Assembly: GCA_934717745.1 (NCBI GenBank)
Contig: CAKUZB010000008.1
Span: forward strand, 1-64,000
DNA: 64,000 bases
From: an uncultured Candidatus Melainabacteria bacterium
GTDB lineage: Bacteria; Cyanobacteriota; Vampirovibrionia; Gastranaerophilales; Gastranaerophilaceae
Direction of reading: 5' to 3'
How positions within the stretch are numbered: the stretch's first letter is position 1; every line of letters begins with the position of its first letter. The notes below the pieces were generated by a model, which worked only from the letters and a program-made list of their open reading frames with translations, had not been told where the DNA came from and ran no database searches. The translations under genes were made by a program, and so were the position numbers. This document shows positions 44,558-53,260 of this stretch, piece after piece.

Positions 44558-45266
44558 TCATTGCCAATATGTTATTACATTCTTCACTAAAAATTGGAAA
44601 ATATTTTGTATCAATATTATCTGTAATATTGTTAATCTTATTGATTTTTTCCTGTGTTCGACCTAAAGAGATATCAAAATGAAGATTAGCATCAATTTGA
44701 TATATTCTGTCTTCATTTGTATCATCTCCACCAGATTTTTTTCTTATTTTATATGTTGCTACACAATCATCTAATTGCAATAACAAAGTTAATTGAAATG
44801 CAATGTTTTTTTTGAAATTAGGTAAATATTTTTCAATATCATTATTAAGTATTTTTAGTTTTTTATCTCCAAGGTTATATAGAGAAATAAAGTTCAATCC
44901 CATTGCTTTAATATCAGACATCTTTATATCTATAAAATCTTTGATAGTATCTTTTAAGAGCTTTATACTGTCCTCATTAACTTTTTGAACTTCAAATGAA
45001 ATATTTTTATCAATATCATTATATGTTAATCTTAAATTTTTGTTTTCATCTTCATAATTTACAATAGGTATTACTCCTTGCATTTGCTGAACAATATTTG
45101 GAGGAATATTACCAATAGGAGTTTTTATGTCAGGTAAAATTTTGTTTAATCCATATTTTTGCATGTATATTTTTGAGTTATCATCATTCTCAAATTCTAC
45201 ATTAGAATTAAATAAATAATTTGTAACTACTACTACTATGTGCTGCTCAATAGCATTAAATGTCAT
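44535..45266 (-). CDS. Hypothetical soluble protein of an unknown cassette
   Basis: This 243-residue protein has no signal or membrane segment and no family I can name. A Pro/Ile-rich segment (LPDIKTPIGNIPPNIVQQMQ) precedes an alpha/beta region and a C-terminal part with VATYKIRKK and ANLHFDISLGR. The fold could loosely resemble sporadically distributed TIGR04255-type proteins, but I cannot support that. AAGGAG precedes the ATG. With the coupled membrane gene it forms a two-gene unit at the left edge of a defence-rich island. Confidence 0.6.
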   Translation of the reverse strand: MTFNAIEQHIVVVVTNYLFNSNVEFENDDNSKIYMQKYGLNKILPDIKTPIGNIPPNIVQQMQGVIPIVNYEDENKNLRLTYNDIDKNISFEVQKVNEDSIKLLKDTIKDFIDIKMSDIKAMGLNFISLYNLGDKKLKILNNDIEKYLPNFKKNIAFQLTLLLQLDDCVATYKIRKKSGGDDTNEDRIYQIDANLHFDISLGRTQEKINKINNITDNIDTKYFPIFSEECNNILAMNDGKKEE

Positions 45267-45453
45267 GTCTATCTCCTTAAAAATTCGTATATTTTTATTT
45301 TATATGATAATGTATGAATTACATAAGTAATATTAAGTATTATTAATTATATATGCAATTAAAATTAAAAATATAAATTACAAACTTGAAATATCATACT
45401 ATTTTGGTGCAATATGAGTAATAATTATTTTTCAGTCGAAAGGATTATTAAAA

Positions 45454-45986
45454 ATGTGTATAAATTTTTATAATATAACTGTTTCACCATGGTTTCCTTG
45501 TTTAACTTCATTAATAGGAACTATCGTTGAGGGGTGATTTTATTAATATCAACTTTGATAATTACAAGTAGAACTCATAAACATAATTTTGAAATACTTG
45601 ATAAAAAACAAAATATAGAGGCGGAAGCAATTACTAATGCCTTAATCACAGAACTACAGGCTCTGAAAATTATTTTTGAACATGAATTTGTGCCAAAAAT
45701 ATGTAATACTGATGAATATTTGAATTATGAGTATTCAGTAGGAACAGATTATTTCTCTGTATTTAATTCAAATACTTCCAATATTGGCAAAATCAAAAAT
45801 GGAGAACTTAGAACATGTATAATCAATTTATATGTAACAGCAAAATTCTTTTTAGATTCTATTGTTACAAATAACAATATCTTATCAGATTATGAAAAAG
45901 ACTATGATGAAATTCATAGCATATCTTCTGCGGAAACAGATCCTTTTGCTGTTCCAAAAGATAAGGAGAATTTAGATTTTGTATAG
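45454..45986 (+). pseudogene. Membrane-anchored protein broken by a -1 frameshift
   Basis: An ATG after GAAAGGA opens MCINFYNITVSPWF and runs to TSLIGTIVEG, then stops at TGA (45535). The -1 frame from GTG at 45534 continues at once with ILLISTLIITSRTHKHNFEIL and 150 residues in all. Joined across the GGGG run they give a natural hydrophobic segment, so this is one gene with a frameshift: either a mutation or programmed slippage. The remainder is acidic and helical (about residues 30-150). Function is unknown. Confidence 0.6.
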
Positions 45987-46107
45987 GAACGCTAAAAAAA
46001 ATCCAAAGAAGAAAATTTATTACCTACTTGTGAAAAATTGTTGCATTTATTCGATTGTTTAGATAACGTATTAACAAAAATTTAAATTTAAAGATATTTA
46101 AATTTCA

Positions 46108-46563
46108 TTGTACCAGCAACTTATTGGCGATGATGACAAAGAACATTTTAGTAAATTATTTCAACCAGATTTCTTTGATTTAATTATCGTAGATGAGTGT
46201 CATAGGGGTTCTGCAAAAGAAGAAAGTCGTTGGAGAAGAATTCTTGATTATTTTTCCTCTGCTACTCAGATTGGTATGACTGCAACACCAAAAGAAACAA
46301 AATATGCATCAAATTTAAGTTATTTTGGTGAACCTGTTTATACTTATAGATTAAAAGAAGGTATAGACGATGGCTTTCTTGCACCATTTAAAGCAATAAA
46401 TGTAAAAACTGATATTGGTGAAGTGTGGAGACCTAAAAATAGTCAATGTGATATTGACGGGAATTTAATTGAAGATAGAATTTACACAAACAGCGATTGG
46501 AACACTAATTCCGATCTTTGTGTCGGTTTCGTATCAATTGAAAATTTTACAAAATTTGGTTAA
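46108..46563 (+). pseudogene. hsdR: Remnant of type I restriction subunit HsdR
   Basis: The 151-residue fragment matches the helicase core of EcoEI-type HsdR: YQQLIGDDDKEHF, the DEAD-box motif II IIVDECHRGSAKEE, and motif III ATQIGMTATPKETK, then YFGEPVYTYRLKEGIDDGFLAP (key part GEPVYTY). The N-terminal nuclease domain, Walker A and the second RecA lobe are missing, the frame begins at a TTG just after a stop, and hsdM and hsdS are absent. It is therefore a decayed type I system beside the RloC/PrrC-like gene. Confidence 0.85.
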
Positions 46564-46752
46564 ATTTCAAAATGTGCGTAACCGAAATTCTCAAACTGGC
46601 TGAAATTATCAAATAAGGCTAAAATACAAAAATACGTTGATTGTAAAATAACATAAGGAACCAGAAAAAGTAACAGAAATTTTCAGAAAATTTAATTTGT
46701 GCAACTATAATTAACTTTATAAATTCTTTCAGTATTTAATAATATATGAAAT

Positions 46753-48972
46753 TTAAATAAATGTTTTTTCTAAAAATGAATATTGGTCTGGGTCAACCAT
46801 TTTTACAAATTCTAATACTGCTTCTGCTGTATTTTTAATACTACCATTATTAATTACTTCATTAGTAATATATGTATGACTTTCTTCATTAACTGTTTTA
46901 TATACCGCTTGTAATAATGTTTCGTTAGTTTTATATTCAGTTTTTAAATCAACAATCTGCAATATTCTAGTCCTTAAGTCACATTTTGTTGGATTTTTAT
47001 AGGTTGCAAAAATTTCAAGAAAACGTCTTAAGAAATGTCCTATTATATAGTCATCCTCATTGGAATTATCTATATATTTTTTTATCTGATTGAATAAAAA
47101 TGTGTATTCGGACTTTTGTTGTAATATACTTTTAGAAAAATTCTCAATAACTGAATCGTCTCTATTTCTTTTAACATAATAAACTCCGATGTGTTTTTCA
47201 TCTCTTTCTGTAAGTAATCTAAAAAGGTGATAATTATGTGTAGAAATAAATAATTGCTTGTATTTTCTTTTGTTATCTTCATGTCGAAGTCTATCTATTT
47301 CAGCAAATACAGCGTAAATATGGTTGTTATCCAAACTTGATATAGGGTCATCTATATACAAGATTATTTCACCATATTTATCTACTAAGTCTTTAGACTC
47401 AAGACTTGCTAAAAAGTGAGCAAATGATATTGCTGTTTTTTCACCTTCACTTAAATGGTGAGCAGGTTTACCATTTCTCTTGAGTATATATTTTTCGGTT
47501 TCGATAGGCGATTTTTGTGCTAGCTCAATTTCAGTTTTTCCCATGAATAGTCTTTTTAAGATTGTATTTACCTTTTCTGCCCCTGCTACACTTTCCGAAA
47601 TTTGAGATTCTAATGCTTTTTTCTCTTTTTCTTTTTCTTCAATTTCTTTTGTTGTTTTTTCAATTCCTATTACCGAATCATTTATTGCTTTTTCTGCACT
47701 GATATAATCTTTTCCTACGATTATTTCAGCTACATAGTGCCTGCATAATTCTTCTAGTGCTGCGTCTTTCTGTTTATCAAAATTCTCATTAAATGTATTG
47801 TGTTCTTTAATAACACCATCATTAATTTTTTTAATTTGAGAATTAAGAGTTGTAAAATCATAATCTATATCACAGTTGAGGGGGTGTGTTACAGATTTCA
47901 ATTTATTACTTAAAAGTTGTTGTATTTGTTGGACAACTTTATTATATTGCTTACGCAAATCTTCAAGATGTTCCTTATCTTTAAGATATTTATTTTCAAA
48001 TTGTTCATAGAATTTAGTAGTATCGGGTAGAATATCATTAAAAGAGGATATTGGCTTTATGTTATTTTGTTGCATTTCGATTTTTGTTATAAAATCATTA
48101 TACGTTTTATCAAAATGTGCATTGAGTTCATTTATAATAATTTCATCTAATGGTCGTCCACAATAAAAACAAACATCAGTATTATTATGCAAAGTTAAAC
48201 CTTCTCTTACCCATTTTTCGGCTTCTTTATTATTTGATAATCGAGTTAAAGGAGCAGTAATATTAACAGTTTCATTTAGTAACTCTTTTAATTTTTCAAT
48301 GTCAATTTCTGGTAAAAATGGTATTTGTTCAATGTTTTCTTTGTTTTTTTCTGCAATAGCAACACTTCTTTTATTACATAATTCATCATCATTCTCTATT
48401 ATATGAGTTTCAATAGAATTTTCTTCCTTGAGTTTTCTTTCATAACTTAGGAATGTGCTTGCTGTAAATGTACAATGTAAATTTTCTTTAATCTTACGAG
48501 ATTCTTTTGATCGTCTATCTTCTAAATAAGTTTTATTTTCTGCTTGTTGGTTTTTAAATTTATTAATATTTACAATGCTAGACCTTATTTCTCCTGTAAG
48601 TTGTTCAATTTTATTCATTGTTTCTTGTGCATTATCAGCTAAAACTAAAATATTACTTGCTCCAGTATCTTTAAAAAATAAATTATCTTCAACATAATCA
48701 GAATTAAATACTTTTGTTTGTAAATTATTTCTATCAGTTTCTGAATTTGGGCTTAAGTTACTACCATCAGTTTTTTCCAAAGTAAAATCAAATCCATCAT
48801 CATAATATTCAGGTATTTTTTTGTTATCAAAAACCATAAAAGCTCTCGATAAGGTTGTTTTCCCAGAATAATTCCAACCATATAGTACATTGAAGCGTTT
48901 AAAATCATCAACCCCATTAAAGTTAAAGTTATTAAAACGTCCTAGCTTATTAATTAAAATCTTTTTTATCAT
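46753..48972 (-). CDS. AAA_13-family ATPase, RloC/PrrC-like putative anticodon nuclease
   Basis: The ABC-type ATPase head is split by a long coiled coil: Walker A GWNYSGKTTLSRAF at the N-terminus; signature HLSEGEKTAISFAHFLASL, Walker B IILYIDDPISSLDNN and H-loop FISTHNYHLF in the C-terminal half. A CxxC (VCFYCGRPLDE, about residue 270) lies in the coiled coil like a zinc hook, the RloC hallmark. The C-terminus has RRFLE and NEESHTYI, an R-x3-E...H set comparable to the PrrC/RloC nuclease triad. Such proteins cut tRNA anticodons during phage infection. It lies next to the HsdR remnant. Confidence 0.75.
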   Translation of the reverse strand: MIKKILINKLGRFNNFNFNGVDDFKRFNVLYGWNYSGKTTLSRAFMVFDNKKIPEYYDDGFDFTLEKTDGSNLSPNSETDRNNLQTKVFNSDYVEDNLFFKDTGASNILVLADNAQETMNKIEQLTGEIRSSIVNINKFKNQQAENKTYLEDRRSKESRKIKENLHCTFTASTFLSYERKLKEENSIETHIIENDDELCNKRSVAIAEKNKENIEQIPFLPEIDIEKLKELLNETVNITAPLTRLSNNKEAEKWVREGLTLHNNTDVCFYCGRPLDEIIINELNAHFDKTYNDFITKIEMQQNNIKPISSFNDILPDTTKFYEQFENKYLKDKEHLEDLRKQYNKVVQQIQQLLSNKLKSVTHPLNCDIDYDFTTLNSQIKKINDGVIKEHNTFNENFDKQKDAALEELCRHYVAEIIVGKDYISAEKAINDSVIGIEKTTKEIEEKEKEKKALESQISESVAGAEKVNTILKRLFMGKTEIELAQKSPIETEKYILKRNGKPAHHLSEGEKTAISFAHFLASLESKDLVDKYGEIILYIDDPISSLDNNHIYAVFAEIDRLRHEDNKRKYKQLFISTHNYHLFRLLTERDEKHIGVYYVKRNRDDSVIENFSKSILQQKSEYTFLFNQIKKYIDNSNEDDYIIGHFLRRFLEIFATYKNPTKCDLRTRILQIVDLKTEYKTNETLLQAVYKTVNEESHTYITNEVINNGSIKNTAEAVLEFVKMVDPDQYSFLEKTFI

Positions 48973-49038
48973 AGCGACTCCTGTTATTTTTATTCTATAA
49001 CAAACATTTTATATGGATCTTAATCTATCTTCACGTTA

Positions 49039-49067
49039 TTGCTATAGGATTATGTTTGGATTACAAT
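49039..49067 (+). promoter_or_regulatory. Promoter of the leaderless D12 methyltransferase gene
   Basis: TTGCTA, 17-bp spacer and TACAAT end six bases before the ATG, with no Shine-Dalgarno. It diverges from the AAA_13 gene. Confidence 0.6.
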
Positions 49068-49073
49068 CTGTTT

Positions 49074-50261
49074 ATGGAAAAGGTGAAAGATTTGTCGCCC
49101 ATAGTTAAGTGGGCTGGAGGTAAGGAACAGGAATTAAAGTACATTCTTCCAAATGTACCAGATAATTTTGTTCGCTTTATTGAGCCTTTTATTGGTGGAG
49201 GGGCTGTATATTTTTCTATGAAAAATAAAGACATGCTCATTAATGACAAATCTGTTGAATTGACCTCTTTATACAATAATATCAAATATAAAAATAAAAG
49301 TTTTGTAAGGAACCTACAAGCCCTACAGGATGTTTGGATAGGTTTAGAAAACATATTAGACTGCAATATTGAGTTTTTTAATACTGTTTACTCAAAATAC
49401 AAATTGAATAAAATTGATAAAAATAAACTCATTGCTAATATTGAACACTTTATTAACGAGAATAAAACTGAATTTAAAAGGCTTTTAAATTCTAATTTAT
49501 TAAAACATTATGATATTTTTGAAAAAGAATTATTGCGTAATATTAGTGCAAAATTAGTTCGCATGAAAAATTTAGAAGATAAAAAAGGCAAGCTTTCTGA
49601 AAAAGACATATATGACAATTTTGAATGTGCTTTAAAGGGCTCTTTTTATATGTTTATAAGAGCTTTATATAATAAATATGATAACAGCGAATATTTTTAT
49701 TTTATTCGTGAATATTGCTATTCTTCTATGTTTAGATACAATTCCAACGGAGAATTTAATGTTCCTTATGGTGGAATTTCGTATAACAGAAAGAATTTTC
49801 AAAGAAAAATTGATTATATAAAATCAAAAGAACTTCAATCTCATTTTGTAAATACAGACATATACAATTTAGATTTTGAAGAATTTTTAGACAAAATAAA
49901 ACTCACTAAAAATGATTTTATATTTTTGGATCCTCCGTATGATACTGATTTTAGCAGTTATGTTAATAACGCTTTTGATAGACAAGATCAGGAACGATTG
50001 GCAAATTATTTAATCAATAAGTGCCCGGCTAAATTTATGCTTGTAATTAAAAATACCGATTTTATTTCTAATTTGTATAGCAATAAAGGATTATATATTA
50101 CAAGTTTTGATAAGACATATATGGTTAGTTTTAAAGGTCGTAACAATAGAGATTGCAAGCACTTATTAATTACAAATTATCCTATTGAGAAAGAAGTTAA
50201 GGAAACAACTAATGTTGCTGTTCTTAAACAAAATAAAGATAAGCAACTGCAATATGCGTAG
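49074..50261 (+). CDS. D12-class (Dam/DpnM-type) DNA adenine methyltransferase
   Basis: The N-terminal cofactor motif PIVKWAGGKEQEL and EPFIGGGAVYF, then the catalytic DPPY motif FIFLDPPYDTDFSSY (about residue 285), define the alpha-class N6-adenine methyltransferases that include Dam and M.DpnII, usually acting on GATC. A large insert (about residues 75-150) makes it longer (395 residues) than Dam. The ATG is favoured over an upstream TTG by the promoter position. It leads a same-strand trio with two nuclease genes. GATC specificity is inferred, not proven. Confidence 0.88.
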   Translation: MEKVKDLSPIVKWAGGKEQELKYILPNVPDNFVRFIEPFIGGGAVYFSMKNKDMLINDKSVELTSLYNNIKYKNKSFVRNLQALQDVWIGLENILDCNIEFFNTVYSKYKLNKIDKNKLIANIEHFINENKTEFKRLLNSNLLKHYDIFEKELLRNISAKLVRMKNLEDKKGKLSEKDIYDNFECALKGSFYMFIRALYNKYDNSEYFYFIREYCYSSMFRYNSNGEFNVPYGGISYNRKNFQRKIDYIKSKELQSHFVNTDIYNLDFEEFLDKIKLTKNDFIFLDPPYDTDFSSYVNNAFDRQDQERLANYLINKCPAKFMLVIKNTDFISNLYSNKGLYITSFDKTYMVSFKGRNNRDCKHLLITNYPIEKEVKETTNVAVLKQNKDKQLQYA

Positions 50262-50266
50262 GTGTT

Positions 50267-51007
50267 ATGGTGTCAGAAGAACGAATACCAGAAAATCAAC
50301 TTATAATTCCTTCTTTGAAAGTTTTTTCAAGACGCAAAGAGGGTACTACCACATCTGAGCTTATTAATATATTAACAGAAATAATGCAGCCTAAAGGTAA
50401 GGATGCAGAAATAAGTCCCGGCAGAAACGACACATATTTTTCTCAAAAAGTTCGTAATCTAAGATCTCACTCGACTTTTGAACGTGATAATTTGGCAGAA
50501 TATAAAAATGAAAAATATTATATTACTAAAAAAGGATTAGATTTTCTTGAGGATAAATACGAAGAATATGAGTATATTAATAGTGGATACTTCGATACTG
50601 AGATTCAAAAACGTGCAAATCTCAATTTATTGAATGATAATAAAAAACATTTCATACCAGAAGATGAAATATCAGAAGGTAAATTAGTTACAACTGTAAC
50701 TAAAACAAGAAAACGTTCTGCAAAATTAAGAGAATATGCATTTGATTATTATAACAAGATTGGTGAAATCAAATGTGCCGTATGTGGTTTTGATTTTGAA
50801 GAACGATATGGTAATTATGGTAAAAATTATATCGAATTTCATCATATAAATCCTATTTCAGTTTATGAAGAAAATGGTGAAATTACGAATTTAGAAGAAG
50901 CAAGAAAAAACTTGGTTCCGTTATGTTCAAATTGTCACAAAATAATACATAGAAACAATATAACGGTCGAACAATTAAAAGAGGTTATAAACAACGATGA
51001 GAGATAA
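50267..51007 (+). CDS. HNH endonuclease with winged-helix N-terminus
   Basis: The N-terminal ~90 residues form a winged-helix-like region (TTSELINILTEIMQ, YYITKKGLDFLEDKY). The C-terminal HNH domain is clear: CAVCGFDFEERYG, IEFHHINPISVYE and LVPLCSNCHKIIHR, with two zinc CxxC pairs and the catalytic His pair. This layout is seen in McrA-like and type II/IV restriction enzymes. It starts 5 bp after the methyltransferase and overlaps the next nuclease gene by 11 bp, so it belongs to the restriction cluster. Confidence 0.85.
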   Translation: MVSEERIPENQLIIPSLKVFSRRKEGTTTSELINILTEIMQPKGKDAEISPGRNDTYFSQKVRNLRSHSTFERDNLAEYKNEKYYITKKGLDFLEDKYEEYEYINSGYFDTEIQKRANLNLLNDNKKHFIPEDEISEGKLVTTVTKTRKRSAKLREYAFDYYNKIGEIKCAVCGFDFEERYGNYGKNYIEFHHINPISVYEENGEITNLEEARKNLVPLCSNCHKIIHRNNITVEQLKEVINNDER

Positions 51008-51842
51008 GATATTTCAAATAGTAGAAGATGAATTTTCATCACTGGTTACAAGAATTCAGAGTGATTTTGTAACTAATTTTAAGGCGAAACAAAATAATTT
51101 CTTATTAAAAGAATTAGATACAATGATGTCTGCTCATATGGTTTTTGTGAGTAGTTTTGAGTCAAAAAGCGGAAATTCAATACAAAAAGTTGCGAAAGAA
51201 GTTGCAAAATTAAGATATGGAGCAGAAAATGTTCCACAAATTGTTAATCCTCATAACTTAGAACATAATGTTCAAAATCCAAACGAACATGAACAAATAA
51301 TTGTTTCCAATGTTGATATGGGTAACTCTCAACTACAAGGCAGAATTACTGAATTTATGACAAGATGTGAGGGGGACAGTAAAAGAAAAGTTTGTTGTTC
51401 TGTAAACCATGAAACTATTTTAGAATTATTAGAACAACCATTACCAATCACAAATGAAATTCATACAAAGCCTGTTGATTTAGCATTTTGGGATGGTGAT
51501 GAATTAAATATTATGGAAATCAAAGCCGGAGGAAATCTTGATAGTAGCAATGCACCGTCAAATGCGAAAAAGCTGTTAACTATTTATACGGGTTTAAATT
51601 ATAGAAAGACAAAACCATATTTCGCAACTATATATCATAAAGACGGAGAAGGTAGAAATTGGTCAGGTTCTATTAAAAAATATTTGCAATACCCACATAT
51701 GTTTTTGGTTGGTTCTGCTTTTTGGAACAAGATTTTACCTGAAGGTGTTGATTTCAATGAATTTACAAAGATATACAATGAAGCAATTAGTCAAATAAAT
51801 CTGAACGAAAAATTAAATGAAATGATTAGAAGTTGCTCATAG
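50997..51842 (+). CDS. Type II restriction endonuclease-like protein, PD-(D/E)XK (TdeIII-like)
   Basis: The putative active site reads PVDLAFWDGDELNIMEIKAGG (about residues 158-178): Asp of VDLAFW, and Glu-x-Lys in MEIKAG, as in PD-(D/E)XK nucleases. The N-terminal FQIVEDEFSSLVTRIQSDF and central IVNPHNLEHNVQNPNEHEQ region recall TdeIII-type restriction enzymes, but this is from memory and the recognition site is not readable. It does not look like DpnII/MboI nucleases despite the Dam/DpnA-type neighbours. The 3' end overlaps the convergent methyltransferase by 17 bp. Confidence 0.68.
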   Translation: MRDKIFQIVEDEFSSLVTRIQSDFVTNFKAKQNNFLLKELDTMMSAHMVFVSSFESKSGNSIQKVAKEVAKLRYGAENVPQIVNPHNLEHNVQNPNEHEQIIVSNVDMGNSQLQGRITEFMTRCEGDSKRKVCCSVNHETILELLEQPLPITNEIHTKPVDLAFWDGDELNIMEIKAGGNLDSSNAPSNAKKLLTIYTGLNYRKTKPYFATIYHKDGEGRNWSGSIKKYLQYPHMFLVGSAFWNKILPEGVDFNEFTKIYNEAISQINLNEKLNEMIRSCS

Positions 51843-52557
51843 CATATTCTTTCATCTTACGTTCGTGTGTTTGAAATCTTTTATTTGTTGCATCGAAATA
51901 TTCTTTTTCAAGTTCAATACCAATAAAATTCCGCTTTAAATTATAAGCGGCAATGCCTGTTGAACCAACACCCATAAACGGATCTAAAATTGTATCACCT
52001 TCATTGGAGGCAATTTTAATTATATGTTCTAACAACTTTACAGGTTTTTGTGCAGGATGTTTAGGATTAGATAATCTTTCAGGTTGCATACAAATTGGAG
52101 TTTGAATAAAATTATGCATTTCTTTTTGGTTGCTAAAATTCCATTGATGACCTTTATTCCACATACAAACAATAAGCTCACAACTGTTTAAAAAACCATT
52201 TTTGTAAATTTTGGGAGCAGGATTAGTTTTGTGCCAAACCATAAACTGAAAAGTGTCAAATTCAGGATCAAATACTTCATGCCATTTTCCGATTTGATTA
52301 TAAGTTGTAAAAATAAAGATATTTCCTTTGGGTTTGATTATTCTTTTGAAATTTGCCAATAATTCTCGTGGTTCAATTTCTGTTTTGTCCCAATCAGCTA
52401 AGTCATTATTAAGTGCTGAACGACCGGGTAAATCAATGTTCCCTGTAGAATATTTTGCAATATTGTACGGTGGATCCGTCAATATTAAATCGACAGATTT
52501 GTCAGGAATATCATCTAAGAGTTTAAAACAATCACCGTATCTTAAGTCGTAAGCCAT
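51826..52557 (-). CDS. DpnA/MboIC-type DNA adenine methyltransferase
   Basis: This beta-class amino-methyltransferase has DPPY (LILTDPPYNIAKYSTGN) before the cofactor motif ILDPFMGVGSTGIAA. Blocks such as SGNIDLPGR-like STGNIDLPGRSALNNDLADW, FIFTTYNQIGKWH, FMVWHKTNPAPK and MHNFIQTPICMQPERL closely follow the second methylase of DpnII/MboI systems, which methylates GATC and also works on single-stranded DNA. It is transcribed towards the nuclease genes on the opposite strand, after AAGGAG. Confidence 0.9.
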   Translation of the reverse strand: MAYDLRYGDCFKLLDDIPDKSVDLILTDPPYNIAKYSTGNIDLPGRSALNNDLADWDKTEIEPRELLANFKRIIKPKGNIFIFTTYNQIGKWHEVFDPEFDTFQFMVWHKTNPAPKIYKNGFLNSCELIVCMWNKGHQWNFSNQKEMHNFIQTPICMQPERLSNPKHPAQKPVKLLEHIIKIASNEGDTILDPFMGVGSTGIAAYNLKRNFIGIELEKEYFDATNKRFQTHERKMKEYAMSNF

Positions 52558-52822
52558 TCTTATCTCCTTTCTTTATCATACATTAAAATTTTTACTTTGT
52601 CTTTTTATTTAAAGTTCTATAACATACATCACTCTTTAAAGATAATTTTCAATAGAATGTGTTTGTATGTAAAATTTTTAAAATAGCAAAATTAATCTTT
52701 TAACCTAAATACAAACCTTGTTCAAAAAGTGTTCAACCAGTCGATTAAAGTGGGGTAAATGTAATTTATACATAAAACCTCATTTGAATATATTTAAAAC
52801 CGTTAAAAAACGATTTTAAAAA

Positions 52823-53251
52823 TTAATCCTCATAATTTATTCCTAAAATTTTCTTTTCAATTTCTCTTATAACTTCAGGAGATAAACCTTCAGGCTTTGT
52901 TGCTTCCGGCATGTATTTTTCACTTGTAACTTTATCCTCATAGATTTTTACATTCTTAAGCATTGTCATAATTTTAGTTACCGCATACATTCTTGCAGGT
53001 TCAATCTTTTCACCTTTTGCCATATCATTTTGTATAGAATCCAACAGGTTTCTCCCGAATTTATACAAATCCTCGTGGAAAGTCGTATTGTTTTTAAGAT
53101 ATTCTGAGCGTTTTTCATCCCATTTATCTGCCGCTTTCCAACGGCGAAGAGTTCTTTCATTCACATTTAACCGTTGAGCGATATTTTCTAATGTCATTAA
53201 TTTTTCAATATATAGTTTAGCAGCATCATTTGCCAACATTTGTTTTTTCAT
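52823..53251 (-). CDS. DUF1804/Mu gp27-like DNA-binding protein
   Basis: The N-terminal helix-turn-helix region AAKLYIEKLMTLENIAQRLNVNERTLRRWK (key part LENIAQRLNVNERTLRRWKA) with WDEKRSEYL resembles the DUF1804 family, related to Mu gp27 and small terminase-like proteins. The C-terminal half is helical. AAGGAG precedes the ATG. It is the last of four same-strand genes of the Mu-like module; no head or tail genes follow, so a role in transposition or regulation is as likely as packaging. Confidence 0.7.
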   Translation of the reverse strand: MKKQMLANDAAKLYIEKLMTLENIAQRLNVNERTLRRWKAADKWDEKRSEYLKNNTTFHEDLYKFGRNLLDSIQNDMAKGEKIEPARMYAVTKIMTMLKNVKIYEDKVTSEKYMPEATKPEGLSPEVIREIEKKILGINYED

Positions 53252-53260
53252 AATTACTCC

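Noticed and set aside
46753..48972. Calling the AAA_13 protein an SMC/RecN-type repair protein
   Set aside because: The CxxC hook, C-terminal R-x3-E...H set and neighbouring HsdR fragment fit RloC/PrrC better than SMC or RecN.
50997..51842. Calling the nuclease DpnII or MboI because of its methylase neighbours
   Set aside because: The sequence pattern does not resemble DpnII/MboI nucleases; only the methylases do.
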